Translations under genes and position numbers: made by a program
NCBI GenBank assembly: GCA_002154585.1
Contig: MUNG01000107.1
Location: 1 to 64,000, forward strand
Origin: Streptomyces pseudogriseolus
GTDB lineage: Bacteria; Actinomycetota; Actinomycetes; Streptomycetales; Streptomycetaceae
Length of the DNA stretch: 64,000 nucleotides
Direction: 5' to 3'
Notes under the pieces: generated by a model
Told to the model about the DNA's origin: nothing
The model's input: the letters and a program-made list of their open reading frames with translations, nothing else
Database searches by the model: none
In this document: positions 41,894 through 50,730 of the stretch, piece after piece
How the letters are laid out: each line of letters begins with the position of its first letter
Position numbering within the stretch: position 1 is the first letter of the stretch

Positions 41894-42581
41894 GTGGGCA
41901 CTGGCCGGACGCCTGGGCGCTTCGCCCGGACCACCGCCACGGCTGCCGTGCTGGCCACCCTGCTCATCTCGACCACCGCCCACGCCGCCCCGGCCGCGGC
42001 ACTGGGGGAAACCATCACGCTGCCCGTGCGCCACGCCCTCGGCCAGATGCCGATCGTTGCTGAGGACCGCACCGGTTACGAGCGCGCCGCCTTCAAGCGC
42101 TGGGTCGACGTCGACCGGGACGGTTGCAGCACCCGCGCCGAGGTTTTTTGATGAAGCCGTCGTGGCGCCCGAGCAGGGCGCGCGGTGTGCGCTGAGCGGC
42201 GGCCAGTGGTGCAGCGTCTACGACGACCGTTACATCCAGGGCCCGTCCGGCCTGGACATCGACGACCTGGTGCCGCTCGCCGAGGCCTGGGATTCCGGCG
42301 CCTCCGCCTGGAGCGCTGCGGAGCGGGAGGCTTACGCCAACGACTTGGGCGACGACCGTGTGCTGATCGCCGTCTCGGCCGCCTCCAACCGATCCAAGGC
42401 CGACCAGGTCCCGGCCACGTGGCTGCCGCCGGCCAGCGGGTACCGCTGCCAGTACGCCACCGACTGGGTCGCCGACAAGATGCGCTGGGGTTTGAGCGTG
42501 GACACGGACGAGGCCGAGGCCCTCGCTGATCTTCTCGGCGACTGCCCCGACGTGCCGGTCACCGTCACCCTGGCGCGCTGA
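41894..42581 (+). pseudogene. frameshifted secreted HNH protein with lost catalytic His
   Basis: The 5' part (GTG near 41894) encodes a signal peptide (TATAAVLATLLISTTAHAAP) and the N-terminal region to RDGCSTRAEVF, then stops at TTTTTTGA (42143-42151). The rest, FDEAVVAPEQGARCALSGGQ to VPVTVTLAR, is in the next frame; deleting one T of the six restores it. The HNH motif reads LDIDDLVPLAEAW where the intact paralogue at 39550 has LDIDHMVPL, so the catalytic His is also lost. Other conserved blocks (YANDLGD, SNRSKADQVPATWLPP) remain. Slippage on the T run could in principle give full-length protein, but it would lack the His. Confidence 0.8.
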
Positions 42582-42615
42582 GTCCGGCACCACCGCCCTC
42601 GGCCGGGTGACGAGA

Positions 42616-42648
42616 AGCGGCACGCCACCTGGCTGGTGGCGTGCCGCT
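42616..42648. terminator. bidirectional hairpin terminator
   Basis: AGCGGCACGCCACC pairs perfectly with its complement over a TGGCT loop. It sits between the ends of two converging genes (HNH pseudogene and lamin-tail gene) and can serve both. Confidence 0.8.
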
Positions 42649-42700
42649 CGGGTTTGGGGGCCGTGCCGGCGGGTCAGGTCACTGGCGCGTCAGCCGGTCG

Positions 42701-43177
42701 TCAGTCGCGGCCGCCGTGGCGGTTGCGGCCCCAGGACGCCTCGTCGATGAAGCGGCCGTGGTGGTTGCGGAGGGTGGCGGTGTCGGAGCGGTTGTCCCAG
42801 ACGTAGTGGCGGCGGTCCTGGTAGACGTCGGTGTCGGTGTCGCGGCCACGTCCGGTGTGGACGCGGACGGTGGACCGCCCGTCCAGGCGGTAGCTGTCGA
42901 AGGTGTAGCGGTGGCCGTCCTCGTCCCGCAGTGTCCAGCCGTCGAGGTTGACCGAGCGGCGGCTGTGGTTGGTGATCTCCACCCACTCCTTGTTCAGGGA
43001 GCGGTTGGAGCGGTCGTCACGGCCCGGGGAGTTGTACTGGGCGTCGCTGATCTCCACGTTCGGGCGCGGTGCCCGGTGGTGGTCGGCGGCGGTGGCCGGC
43101 ACCGCGAGGACGGCGGTCAGCGCGCCGGCCGTGAGGGCTGCGGCGGTCAGGCGGCGGGCGGTGAAGGACTTCGGCAC
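42701..43177 (-). CDS. secreted lamin-tail-domain protein
   Basis: 158 residues from GTG 43177 with GGGGGA upstream. Signal peptide SFTARRLTAAALTAGALTAV then LAVPATAADHH. The mature protein is a single lamin-tail domain: VEISDAQYNSPG, EWVEITNHSRRSVNLDGWTL, ending HYVWDNRSDTATLRNHHG and SWGR. In Streptomyces such small secreted LTD proteins are common and often occur near secreted nucleases; here it converges on one. Role outside the cell is not known. Complete. Confidence 0.85.
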   Translation of the reverse strand: MPKSFTARRLTAAALTAGALTAVLAVPATAADHHRAPRPNVEISDAQYNSPGRDDRSNRSLNKEWVEITNHSRRSVNLDGWTLRDEDGHRYTFDSYRLDGRSTVRVHTGRGRDTDTDVYQDRRHYVWDNRSDTATLRNHHGRFIDEASWGRNRHGGRD

Positions 43178-43520
43178 AGGTTCCCCCTGCTGGTGCGGGC
43201 ACCACCTGGTCGCTGTTCGCCGGGTGGCGCGTGGTGCTGCGGCCCGGTTGGCCGCGCAGTCACACGATGCCCACACTGCGCCCGGCATGTGGAGAATTTG
43301 TGGGTCGTGTTACGAGTTATCCATGCTGCTGAGACTGTCGGATGCATCACCCATTAACACCATGTATACACCGGGTTGACGCCACGTCAGGGCGGCGAGC
43401 GGTGCGGGCAGCGGCCTGTCGGCATTTCCGCCATGGCACGGCACCCCCTGGCGGGAAGTCACCGTCACCCGAAAGTGAGTAACAGCTGTTCCGCCCTTAG
43501 ACGACGTTGAGCCGTGAAGC
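43178..43520. other. intergenic, promoter region
   Basis: About 340 bases between the start of the lamin-tail gene and the stop of the ligase gene. A somewhat A+T-richer part at 43290-43380 probably holds the lamin-tail promoter. No gene or notable repeat seen. Confidence 0.4.
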
Positions 43521-44516
43521 TCAGGCCCGGGGGTCGGCGGGTGGGAGCTGCTCGGGGTTCATGTCGTCGCGGACGCGCAGGTACCGCACCGGGTGCCGGT
43601 AGCGGCCGGCATCGACCGCGGTGTCCCCGGCGAACTCCACGACGACGTCCGGCTGGACCGGCCGGTGGTCGATGGCCTCGCGGGTGCCCCAGCCGGCGGA
43701 AAAGCGGCGCTGCTCCCAGGGGTGGTTGTCGTCGCCGGGGTAGAGAAGGGCGCCGACCTCCCGCCGGGCCGTCGCCGACAGCGGTGCCGTCCGGGCGATG
43801 AACCGGAGCTGGCCGCGGGCGTCGTAGCGGCCCAGCAGCAGCGTCGACGGCGCGGTCACCCGGCCCGTGACGGCGGCGACCACGGCCTCCGCGCTGGCAC
43901 GGGCCCGCACCTTGATCCAGCCCCGGCGGCCCGGCTGGTACTGCTGGGCCAGGCCCTTCACGACGACGCCCTCGATGCCCGCGGCGCCCCAGGCGGGGTC
44001 GAGCCAGTCCTCCGCGGTCGCCCGGTCGGTCGTGGCCGAGCAGAGCACGAAGGGGTCGGCCAGCACCCCGTGGGCGAAGAGCTCCTCAAGGAGTGCGCGC
44101 CGGGCCCGGTACGGCTCGTCGAGGAGCGGGCCGTCGACGGTGTCGAGGATGTCGAACACGATCAGGTGCGCGGGATTGTCCCGGGCGGCCAGTCGTGCGC
44201 CGGCGCCGCGGCGCCGGGCCCGCTGCTGGAGCTGGCCGAAGTCCAGGCGGCCCTCCACGGCGACGACGAGCTCGCCGTCCAGGACCAGCGGCACGCGCAG
44301 GGCCCGGCCGGCAGCGGCGATCTCCGGGAACGCGGGGCTGAGGCCGCTGCCGTTTCGGGACTGAAGGTACGCATGGCCGCCGGGTCCGGCGAAGAGGAGC
44401 GCGCGGTAGCCGTCCGGTTTCTGCTCGAAGGCCAGTCCGCCCGGCAGCGCCCGCTCGGGCGGCAGCTCGGAGCGGGCCTCGGCAAGCATCGGCTGGACCG
44501 GCGGAATCAGGACCAC
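43521..44516 (-). CDS. ATP-dependent DNA ligase (LigC-like)
   Basis: 331 residues. Covalent nucleotidyltransferase: motif I EQKPDGYR with the catalytic Lys33, motif III LDGELVVAV, motif IV EGVVVKG near 180, motif V WIKVR near 200, and an OB-fold C-terminal domain with FAGDTAVDAGRYRHPVRYLR. It matches the ATP ligases of Streptomyces that accompany NHEJ (LigC/LigD ligase domain) without polymerase or nuclease domains. No Ku gene is in the window. Ligases are frequent on linear replicons, where they could help end maintenance; that is inference. GTG 44516 has no strong ribosome site. All catalytic motifs intact. Confidence 0.88.
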   Translation of the reverse strand: MVLIPPVQPMLAEARSELPPERALPGGLAFEQKPDGYRALLFAGPGGHAYLQSRNGSGLSPAFPEIAAAGRALRVPLVLDGELVVAVEGRLDFGQLQQRARRRGAGARLAARDNPAHLIVFDILDTVDGPLLDEPYRARRALLEELFAHGVLADPFVLCSATTDRATAEDWLDPAWGAAGIEGVVVKGLAQQYQPGRRGWIKVRARASAEAVVAAVTGRVTAPSTLLLGRYDARGQLRFIARTAPLSATARREVGALLYPGDDNHPWEQRRFSAGWGTREAIDHRPVQPDVVVEFAGDTAVDAGRYRHPVRYLRVRDDMNPEQLPPADPRA

Positions 44517-44981
44517 GGTCCAGGTCTATGCCGAGATCTCAGGCAGTGCGACCGGTGCAGCGCCGCCGACGAGGGGGTCCGTTGTGGCCGCCACAGCTCG
44601 GGACTGGACGCCACGATGGCCGCGAGGGCGGGCGCGGTGTGCGTCCGTGACCTCCCTGCCGTCAACGAGTTCTGCGTATTCCACTCGTGCGTGTCCCAGC
44701 CCAGCTCACGCCCCCGCGAGCGCCGGTGTGAGCTGGGGCACAATCGCGGGGCTCGCTCCTCTCACCGTTTATATGACTAATTGAAAACAGCAGATCACTG
44801 CGTGTTACCGGGCAGTAGTTTAGTGCTGAATGTCTTGTCCGTGATCATGAGGGCGGAATTCGCCTGCTCGTCCATGAGCGATCGGGCGTTCGGCGCGCTT
44901 GAGTAGTCGTCATGTAGGCGCGGCCCAGGCGCTGTTGCCCGGGCGAGGGGGGCGCTATCTGTCCTCGCGCGAAGAGGAGAC
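44517..44981. other. intergenic region with inverted repeat
   Basis: About 465 bases between divergent genes. It holds an inverted repeat with arms CCCAGCTCAC and GTGAGCTGGG (44699-44736) and an A+T-rich stretch at 44765-44830 likely to contain promoters for the sigma-factor operon. No gene seen. Confidence 0.45.
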
Positions 44982-45581
44982 ATGAACGACAACGAGTACG
45001 CAGAGCACGCCAGTGCTGGCAGCGGTGGTGACCCGATCGGCACCTACACCCACCTGCCCCTGAGCTACCAGGCGCTGTACCTGTCCGACCAGGAGGCCTT
45101 CCACGACTACGCCTTCGTCGTCCTGGAGGACGACGAGGCCACCGAGGAGGCCGTGCACACCGCAATGACGCGGGTGCGGGACAACTGGGAAGAACTGCTG
45201 GTCGAGAGCAACATGCAGCAGCAGGTCTGGGCCATCATGCGCCAGACCGTGGAGGAGTACCGGCAGGCTGCGGAGGAGCGCGCGGCAATAGCCCGGAGCC
45301 TTCACACCTACCGGCAGGGCCTGGGCCGCCTCAACAGCGAGCAGGGTGTTTTCGAAGCCCTGGCCGGTCTCCCGCCCCAGCAGTTCGACGCAGTCGTGCT
45401 GCGCTACATCCTCCGGCTCTCGGCGCAGCGCATCGGCTGGTACATGGGCCTGAGCGAGCAGACCGTCAACTACCACTGCCGCCAGGGAAAACAGCGCATC
45501 GAACAGGCCGTGCCCACGCTGCTCAAGAAGGACAGCGACGCCATCACCGGCGATGGCAGCGAGACGGACACGAAGGACTGA
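44982..45581 (+). CDS. sigma-70-like RNA polymerase sigma factor
   Basis: 199 residues, ATG 44982 after GAAGAGGAG. A weak region 2 lies in YQALYLSDQEAFHDYAFVVL and MTRVRDNWEELL; region 4 is clear: LPPQQFDAVVLRYILRLSAQ followed by the recognition helix ETVNYHCRQGKQRI-like (SEQTVNYHCRQGKQRIEQ). This is the divergent ECF-like group common in Streptomyces arms. It is followed four bases after its stop by a protein of unknown function and then by a small membrane protein, an arrangement in which the neighbours may act as regulators of the sigma factor, though no typical zinc anti-sigma motif is present. Confidence 0.78.
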   Translation: MNDNEYAEHASAGSGGDPIGTYTHLPLSYQALYLSDQEAFHDYAFVVLEDDEATEEAVHTAMTRVRDNWEELLVESNMQQQVWAIMRQTVEEYRQAAEERAAIARSLHTYRQGLGRLNSEQGVFEALAGLPPQQFDAVVLRYILRLSAQRIGWYMGLSEQTVNYHCRQGKQRIEQAVPTLLKKDSDAITGDGSETDTKD

Positions 45582-45585
45582 CGCC

Positions 45586-46290
45586 GTGAGCAGAGCAAAA
45601 CTCAACCGATCCCGTCCCGCCGACACTGTCGAAGAGATCCTTGCCAAGGCCGGTGACGCCCTGCGTGCCCGCCGCCGCCCGTTCAACGAGGCCGACGGCC
45701 TGCGCCGACTCGCCCGCAAGTCCCCGCTCCCCCGCGCTCAGGAAACCGCCCTGGTGACGCGGGCCCGCCGCCAGCTCTCCGTCCTGACCCGCCTCTACCT
45801 CAAAGACGCCCAAGCGGCCCGGCATGTCGAGGAACTCGCCGCCAGCCTCGGCGACGACGGCGACGGCAACCGCCACCCGCCCTTCGAAGACCTCGACATC
45901 GACGGCGCCCAGCTCTTCGGCTGCATGCTCCACCTCGCCGGCCACCCCCAGAGCGCCCAGTTCTGGTGGGAGCTGGCAGCAGGTGCAGGCCACCTCGGCG
46001 CCACCTACTGCCTCCACCTGCATCACACCGCACAAGGCGCCCGCGCCCAAGCCATCCACTGGCTGGACCAGTTCCGTCTGCAGGCCATCGACCTCGACGA
46101 GGAGTTCCTCCTCGGCACCGCCCGCTTCACCCAGTGGATGCACGAGCACTGGCCCCCGACCGCGCACCCGTCCCTGCTCGACGAGGTCCTACGGCTGGCC
46201 CTGCACCACAGTGACGACCAGCCCCTGGTGTGCCGGCCCGAACGGCAGATCGCCGACCGCCTCCACCACCTGGCCGACCATCGCACCTGA
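45586..46290 (+). CDS. unknown helical-repeat protein downstream of sigma factor
   Basis: 234 residues from GTG 45586, four bases after the sigma stop, hence translationally coupled. The N-terminus is basic (SRAKLNRSRPADTVEEI), the middle has repeated helix pairs such as FGCMLHLAGHPQSAQFWWEL and AAGAGHLGATYCLHLHH, typical of Sel1/TPR-like arrays, followed by WLDQFRLQAIDLDEEFL. Such proteins often accompany sigma factors in Streptomyces. Possibly a protein-interaction partner; I do not know the function. Confidence 0.72.
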   Translation: MSRAKLNRSRPADTVEEILAKAGDALRARRRPFNEADGLRRLARKSPLPRAQETALVTRARRQLSVLTRLYLKDAQAARHVEELAASLGDDGDGNRHPPFEDLDIDGAQLFGCMLHLAGHPQSAQFWWELAAGAGHLGATYCLHLHHTAQGARAQAIHWLDQFRLQAIDLDEEFLLGTARFTQWMHEHWPPTAHPSLLDEVLRLALHHSDDQPLVCRPERQIADRLHHLADHRT

Positions 46291-46397
46291 CCCGCACAGC
46301 AGACGAGGAGCCCTCCCCACGGTCACCGGTTCCGAGGCCACCGACCGCAAGGCGAACTCCTCGCCCGGGAAACCACTTCACGAAAGAGAGCGTCCCC

Positions 46398-46655
46398 GTG
46401 CCCAAGCGTACGCGCCGAGCCGCCCGCACAACGGCATCCCGCAAGAAGCGCACCCGAACCCAACACAAGCCGACCACCGTCCCCCAGCACCCGCAAACAC
46501 ACGGACCCTGGAAGCCCTCCCGCCGGCGAAACAAGCGCCGGAACGCAAACCGTCGCAACACCCTGACCCGCTACCTGCTGCGCGGCGCCGCCTACAGCAC
46601 CGGCTCCGGCATCATCGGCCTCCTCTTCTGGTCGCTACGCCTCTGGATGACCTAG
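46398..46655 (+). CDS. small basic membrane protein
   Basis: 85 residues from GTG 46398 (GAAAGAGAG upstream). The first 60 residues are extremely basic (VPKRTRRAARTTASRKKRTR, RRRNKRRNANRR), the last 25 form one membrane segment (STGSGIIGLLFWSLRLWM). C-terminal anchor with a cytoplasmic basic tail. Third gene of the sigma-factor group, 107 bases after the second. Unknown role. Confidence 0.6.
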   Translation: MPKRTRRAARTTASRKKRTRTQHKPTTVPQHPQTHGPWKPSRRRNKRRNANRRNTLTRYLLRGAAYSTGSGIIGLLFWSLRLWMT

Positions 46656-46689
46656 GAAGACGCCCACCCATGGACCGCAACGCCGCGCC

Positions 46690-46785
46690 GGCGAGTGGAC
46701 ACGCGGTCGGCCATCTCCACGGCGAGCTTGTAGAGCTCGAGTATGTCGCCGCGGTTCGGTTCTGGTGGTGTTGTCACCGAGGTGC
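46690..46785 (-). pseudogene. remnant of a RipA/SLATT-like membrane protein gene
   Basis: On the minus strand this reads TTPPEPNRGDILELYKLAVE and MADRVSTRRRG, which matches in style the cytoplasmic N-terminus of RipA-family octameric membrane proteins (YKLYVEMADRVSxRR), but the membrane part that should follow is missing. About 30 codons only. Identification is from memory and tentative. The rest of 46656-46930 holds no gene. Confidence 0.4.
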
Positions 46786-46930
46786 TCCCGCGTTTGGGCG
46801 AGTGTGTGGTTAGCGCATTCGACAGCGCGCCAATTCTGCGCGGTACGCAGACGCGAAGTCGCGGCATGCGCGCTCTTAGGCATCACACGCCGTTGGGTGT
46901 GCCGTACAAGAGCCCGTGGTTGTGCCGTCG

Positions 46931-47542
46931 TTAGGAGGGGTTCTCCTTCATAGCGTGCGCTGCCATGAGTAGCGCTGCGGCAGTCTCAATGCCGTGAATG
47001 TCCTCACCGATCCCGGCGAGGGCCTCGGTCAGCGGTAGGGAGCACACACTCATGTCGAAGTACTTCTCGATCTGCGTGTCGCCGGGCGGCTCTGTGGTGG
47101 CCGCGAGTACCAACGGGGCCAGGAACAGGTGGGCGTTCCGGTTGGTCTCCGAGGGGAGAACGAAGTAGTTACCCAGGTCAACCAGGGAAGATTGCGGATC
47201 CAGCTCGAACCCGGTCTCCTCCCAGAGTTCGCGGAGGGCAGCATCTTTCGGGCTCTCCCCGCGCATGACTGTGCCAGCCGGAAGCTCGAGCGTATGTGTC
47301 TTCAGGTTGTGGCGATATTGCCGGATGAGTACGACGTCACCGTCTGCGGTGATGGGCACGATCATGACACTGTCTGGCGTGTCGATGTAGTACCAATCGA
47401 TCTCCGTGTCGTCCGGCATGCGCACCTTCTCGTGCACGAACCGCTTGGGACCCTCTGTGATCACCTCTGTCTCGACCACTTCCGCATCCTCCATGGTGCA
47501 TTTAGCGGCTTGCTTGCGAAAGCGACGTTTCATAGCGAACAT
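46931..47542 (-). CDS. NUDIX hydrolase, ADP-ribose pyrophosphatase-like
   Basis: 203 residues. The Nudix box GTVMRGESPKDAALREL with WEETGFEL (about 93-117) is complete, with all metal-binding glutamates. Upstream YYIDTPDSVMIVPI and VVLIRQYRHNLKTHTLELPAG is typical of ADP-ribose/ADP-sugar pyrophosphatases (RQYR then LELPAG). ATG 47542 is three bases after the TIR-like gene stop, so the two are an operon; an internal ATG at 47533 is also possible. Next to a putative NAD-degrading TIR protein, this enzyme could remove ADP-ribose products or limit toxicity; that is inference. Confidence 0.87.
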   Translation of the reverse strand: MFAMKRRFRKQAAKCTMEDAEVVETEVITEGPKRFVHEKVRMPDDTEIDWYYIDTPDSVMIVPITADGDVVLIRQYRHNLKTHTLELPAGTVMRGESPKDAALRELWEETGFELDPQSSLVDLGNYFVLPSETNRNAHLFLAPLVLAATTEPPGDTQIEKYFDMSVCSLPLTEALAGIGEDIHGIETAAALLMAAHAMKENPS

Positions 47543-47545
47543 CTT

Positions 47546-48604
47546 TCACCCTTTCCATGGCCGCGACTCGTCCCATACTTTCCGAAAATGTCGCGCATAG
47601 CGGACAAACATGCCATTTGATTCTGCACTTTCCAGCTCAAAAGTGGGCGTGTTGTCGCCGGAGATATACCGAACATAGGGTGTGACGAGGATGCGGTCGT
47701 CACCTCGTACAATGCTGACCGTGGGCGGCCCGTCATATACATGCACTCTCATGTTGCCGCCGCAGGCTTCGGCCATAACTTGAAACCGGGCTATAGCCGC
47801 CCTGATCCGTGGAGCGATGGTCCCAGACGGGTTTCCTTCTTCCCGGTCGACCATGAGGGTTCCGCTGTGCTCGGGGTCAAGTAGGAGCACACGGATCTCG
47901 CAGCCTCTCCGTGCTGCGCTCGTCAGAAGCTCGGGAACCTCATCATCATCGGCGTACCCGTGCTCAGCCATCCCGTAGAGCCACACATGCTGGCTAGCGT
48001 TCTGCAACACCTCGTTCCAGGTGTGACGCGGGACGCTTCCCCGCATCGGATAGGCCTTGACCAGATCGGGAAGCCCCGGTGCCCGCACAGGAGCTACCTT
48101 CGCTGCTTCTAGACCTTTCAAGATCCGATCGGCGGCAGGACGAACGGCGGTAGCGAGCTGATTCAAATACGCGACTGTATCCCCAGATGGTAAAGCCCCG
48201 TTGCACCGCGGGTCTTGGTACTCAACCCAGGTGACGCCGAAAAGGTCGCTGGGCAGCGTCAGCTTCTTGGCGCAGTGACTGCAGAGAAGACCAAATGTGC
48301 GGTCCCTGCCAACCGAGCCGATGAATAGGCCTAATTCGAAAATGACGTTATCCCGCGGAGTCCAAGACTGGATTCCGTCTCGCTTACGAAGATCGTCAGT
48401 GGTGAGGACCAGGACAGCACCATCGACCTCCGAGTGTGCGATTTTATCCAGCCGCTCGATCACAGTCTTGGAAGCGGCGATAGCATCGTCGTGGTACCAA
48501 GCGATGGGGGCAGCTGCAACAGACAGAACCTCGTGCAGTGCATGCACTATGTCCTTGGCCCCGCCCGCTGACCCGATGAAGATCCGCGGCTTGAACGTTA
48601 CCAC
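47546..48604 (-). CDS. TIR-like nucleotide-binding protein with C-terminal PLD-like (DUF5919-like) domain
   Basis: 352 residues, GTG 48604 with GGGGGAG seven bases upstream. The first ~125 residues are a TIR-like fold of the predicted nucleotide-binding type: PRIFIGSAGGAKDIVHALHE, then IAWYHDDAIAASKTVIERL, VDGAVLVLTTDD and RDNVIFELGLFIGSVGRDR, where E90 is the likely catalytic Glu of NAD-cleaving members. After a linker, the C-terminal ~170 residues (VWLYGMAEHGYAD, ELLTSAARRGCEIRVLLLDP, VRVYD-like HVYDGPPTVSIVRGDDRILV) resemble the PLD-like DUF5919 sensor domain. TIR domains fused to sensor domains act in anti-phage defence by depleting NAD. Coupled to a NUDIX gene; see findings. Confidence 0.75.
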   Translation of the reverse strand: MVTFKPRIFIGSAGGAKDIVHALHEVLSVAAAPIAWYHDDAIAASKTVIERLDKIAHSEVDGAVLVLTTDDLRKRDGIQSWTPRDNVIFELGLFIGSVGRDRTFGLLCSHCAKKLTLPSDLFGVTWVEYQDPRCNGALPSGDTVAYLNQLATAVRPAADRILKGLEAAKVAPVRAPGLPDLVKAYPMRGSVPRHTWNEVLQNASQHVWLYGMAEHGYADDDEVPELLTSAARRGCEIRVLLLDPEHSGTLMVDREEGNPSGTIAPRIRAAIARFQVMAEACGGNMRVHVYDGPPTVSIVRGDDRILVTPYVRYISGDNTPTFELESAESNGMFVRYARHFRKVWDESRPWKG

Positions 48605-48677
48605 TGCCAGCTCCCCCGTTTGATGTCACGCATGCCCCCAGGCCTCCACGAGAGTCTCGCACTCAGAAGCCCGCTTT

Positions 48678-49082
48678 ATGCGTCAAGGGCCAAAGAGGGT
48701 ATGGAAGTTACCGCTCCGTTTGGCGCGATACGCAGTCAGCCTTTCCATCCTTGAGCAGCTTCTGGCCGGCGTGGATCTGCGCGCCACCACCCTGATCACC
48801 CATATCGCGGCGCTCGCCCGCGACGCCGGCCGCACCGACGCCGACATAGACAACCGCGCTCAGATGCTACGCGCCGAGATCCGCACAGCGGGCGTGACGT
48901 ACACCGAGCTCGCCCTGGACCTCGCCCTCGCCTTCCACCACGCCGTCCGCGACGACCAGGACCAGGTGGCCATGACGATTGCCCGGCTGGAGGAGAACAC
49001 CCGCGGCGACTTCGCCTACTACAGCGACATCGCCGCCTTCATGGCCGACCTCGCTCCCCATCAGGCATCCGGCGCCCGCTGA
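48678..49082 (+). CDS. hypothetical helical protein
   Basis: 134 residues by the longest frame (ATG 48678, no ribosome site; a start around residue 18-30 is as likely). The body is helical: ILEQLLAGVDLRATTLITHI, NRAQMLRAEIRTAGVTYTEL and ALDLALAFHHAVRDD, EENTRGDFAYYSDIAAFMAD. It is divergent from the TIR-like gene. Not recognised. Bases 49083-49244 after it contain a short protein-like but unsupported frame. Confidence 0.55.
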   Translation: MRQGPKRVWKLPLRLARYAVSLSILEQLLAGVDLRATTLITHIAALARDAGRTDADIDNRAQMLRAEIRTAGVTYTELALDLALAFHHAVRDDQDQVAMTIARLEENTRGDFAYYSDIAAFMADLAPHQASGAR

Positions 49083-49244
49083 ATCGACAGCGAGCCAGCC
49101 ACCCGCCAGCGCTGGCAGGCCCTGGTCGTGGCACGCCGCCATCACCTCGGCACGATGCTGGACACGGCGCGGATCTCAGGTGCGTCTGCTCAGTCCGCGA
49201 AACCCGCGCACGTGACCGGCTCGGCGCGGGACATCAAGGCGCAG

Positions 49245-50498
49245 CTACGAATCCACGAGGTATGCCTTCTCGCCCGTCATCAGCGGTGCGTCGGCAGGTC
49301 CTTTGATGTACGGGCCTCGCCAGATCACCCGGTGCTCCTGGCGGCTGGGATACCACTGCCGGACCTTGTGCATCCGCACTGGCCACCGGTGGTGGTACAC
49401 CCGCTTCGTCTCGCCGGCCGGCTCCGACGGGCGAGGCGAGGGCGCAGCAAGCCGGATGACCCGCACATCGGGGTCCCGCGGTGCGGATCCGTCCAGTCCA
49501 GTTGCGGTCGTGCGCATCGCAGGCGCGGGGTGTGAGGGGCTGACAGCCGTGACGCCCTGGGCGAGGAGGCGCCAGCAGGCGAACATGTAGCGGCCTACGA
49601 AGTCGTCGTAGGGGTCGTCCACCCGCCCGCCGGCCCATTCGCCGGTCTCGGGGACCGGTTCTGCACGCCGCTGGGAGGCCTGGGTGAGGGCCCGTTGCAT
49701 CTGGCGGTGGAACTCGGACAGGTCAGCGAGCGTCTCGGTGCTCTCCTCCGCCAGGCAGGCATCGCCGCGCATCCCGTACATGCCGTCCGGCATCAGTGGC
49801 GGCAGCGGATTGCCGGAGGCGCGTGCCTGGGAGACCGCTTGCCGCCATCCGGCCGGCTGCACGGGGCCATCGCGGTCCATGAACGTCGTCACCCGCACAC
49901 CCGGATACCGAGCGGTGGGCAGGATCTGGTGCTGGGTGATGAACTGCCAGCCGAACGCCCGGGTGTCCGAGAGTGTCCCGGTGCGGTTGACGACCACGAT
50001 CGGTTCGGGCAGCACCAGCAGCCCGGTGGGCATGGAGATGTCCCGGTCGCGGTCCAGGGTGCTGATGTCGGCTGGTTCGAGGGTGGCGGCCGCAGCCATG
50101 ACCGCGGCGTGTGCGGCTGGAGAGATGACGAGGATCTCCGCTTGCCTCAGCAGCTTCTGGATCTGGCGTATCTGCCAGGCAGCGGCCTCCCCCGCCGACC
50201 GGGGCCACGGCGGTGGATGGCCCTGCTTGCCCAGCGTCATCGACAACGCCGCGTCCCGCTCGATGTCCACGGGCTTGTCCGGCATATCGGTGAGATTGCT
50301 GTTCGCCAGCACGGCATACAGCTCGCTGACCACGTTGTTCATATTCGAGGCCATCGTCATCTGCACCCACGGGTTACCAGCCAGACACCGCTGAGTCTGA
50401 TCCCGCAGACGGTGTGCCACCCGCGCCGCGGCAGCCGCGGTCCACTGCCCGTCTCTGTCCCTGCTGCGCTCCCGCTTACCCCGGCTCGCCTTGCCCAC
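49245..50498 (-). CDS. hypothetical Streptomyces protein
   Basis: 417 residues from GTG 50498, seven bases after GGAGGGGG; the longer frame to 50786 is rejected because it runs through a tpg remnant. N-terminus basic (VGKASRGKRERSRDRDGQW), middle predicted alpha/beta with SMPTGLLVLPEPIVVVNRTG and RAFGWQFITQHQIL, C-terminal segment KRVYHHRWPVRMHKVRQWYP and HRVIWRGPYIKGPADAPL. The last block (HxVRxWYPS and WRGPYxKGP) recurs in Streptomyces plasmid proteins that I cannot name. No membrane segments. Probably monocistronic. Function unknown. Confidence 0.68.
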   Translation of the reverse strand: MGKASRGKRERSRDRDGQWTAAAAARVAHRLRDQTQRCLAGNPWVQMTMASNMNNVVSELYAVLANSNLTDMPDKPVDIERDAALSMTLGKQGHPPPWPRSAGEAAAWQIRQIQKLLRQAEILVISPAAHAAVMAAAATLEPADISTLDRDRDISMPTGLLVLPEPIVVVNRTGTLSDTRAFGWQFITQHQILPTARYPGVRVTTFMDRDGPVQPAGWRQAVSQARASGNPLPPLMPDGMYGMRGDACLAEESTETLADLSEFHRQMQRALTQASQRRAEPVPETGEWAGGRVDDPYDDFVGRYMFACWRLLAQGVTAVSPSHPAPAMRTTATGLDGSAPRDPDVRVIRLAAPSPRPSEPAGETKRVYHHRWPVRMHKVRQWYPSRQEHRVIWRGPYIKGPADAPLMTGEKAYLVDS

Positions 50499-50649
50499 CC
50501 CGAAGCCCCCTCCACAACGGCCAATCGCCGAAGCCGTACCCGACCAGCACGGACACAACACGGCACGATCCAGCCGACAGGAGGGCAGTACTGCGGGGCC
50601 CCGGGGGGGATGCCACTGAGCGCAAATCGCTGAGCAGCTGCACGTCGAG

Positions 50650-50730
50650 CCTCGGCGTCGGTGAACTCCACCTCCAGGCCGTAGGCCCGCCGGCCGCCGT
50701 CGCGGAAGTAGAGCTGCCCCGATCTTCGTA
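50650..50730 (-). pseudogene. 3' remnant of a third tpg gene
   Basis: The minus strand reads QLYFRDGGRRAYGLEVEFTD: the conserved C-terminal block of Tpg, about 25 codons, followed by unrelated sequence. It differs from both other copies in the window, so it came from a separate tpg allele. Confidence 0.75.
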
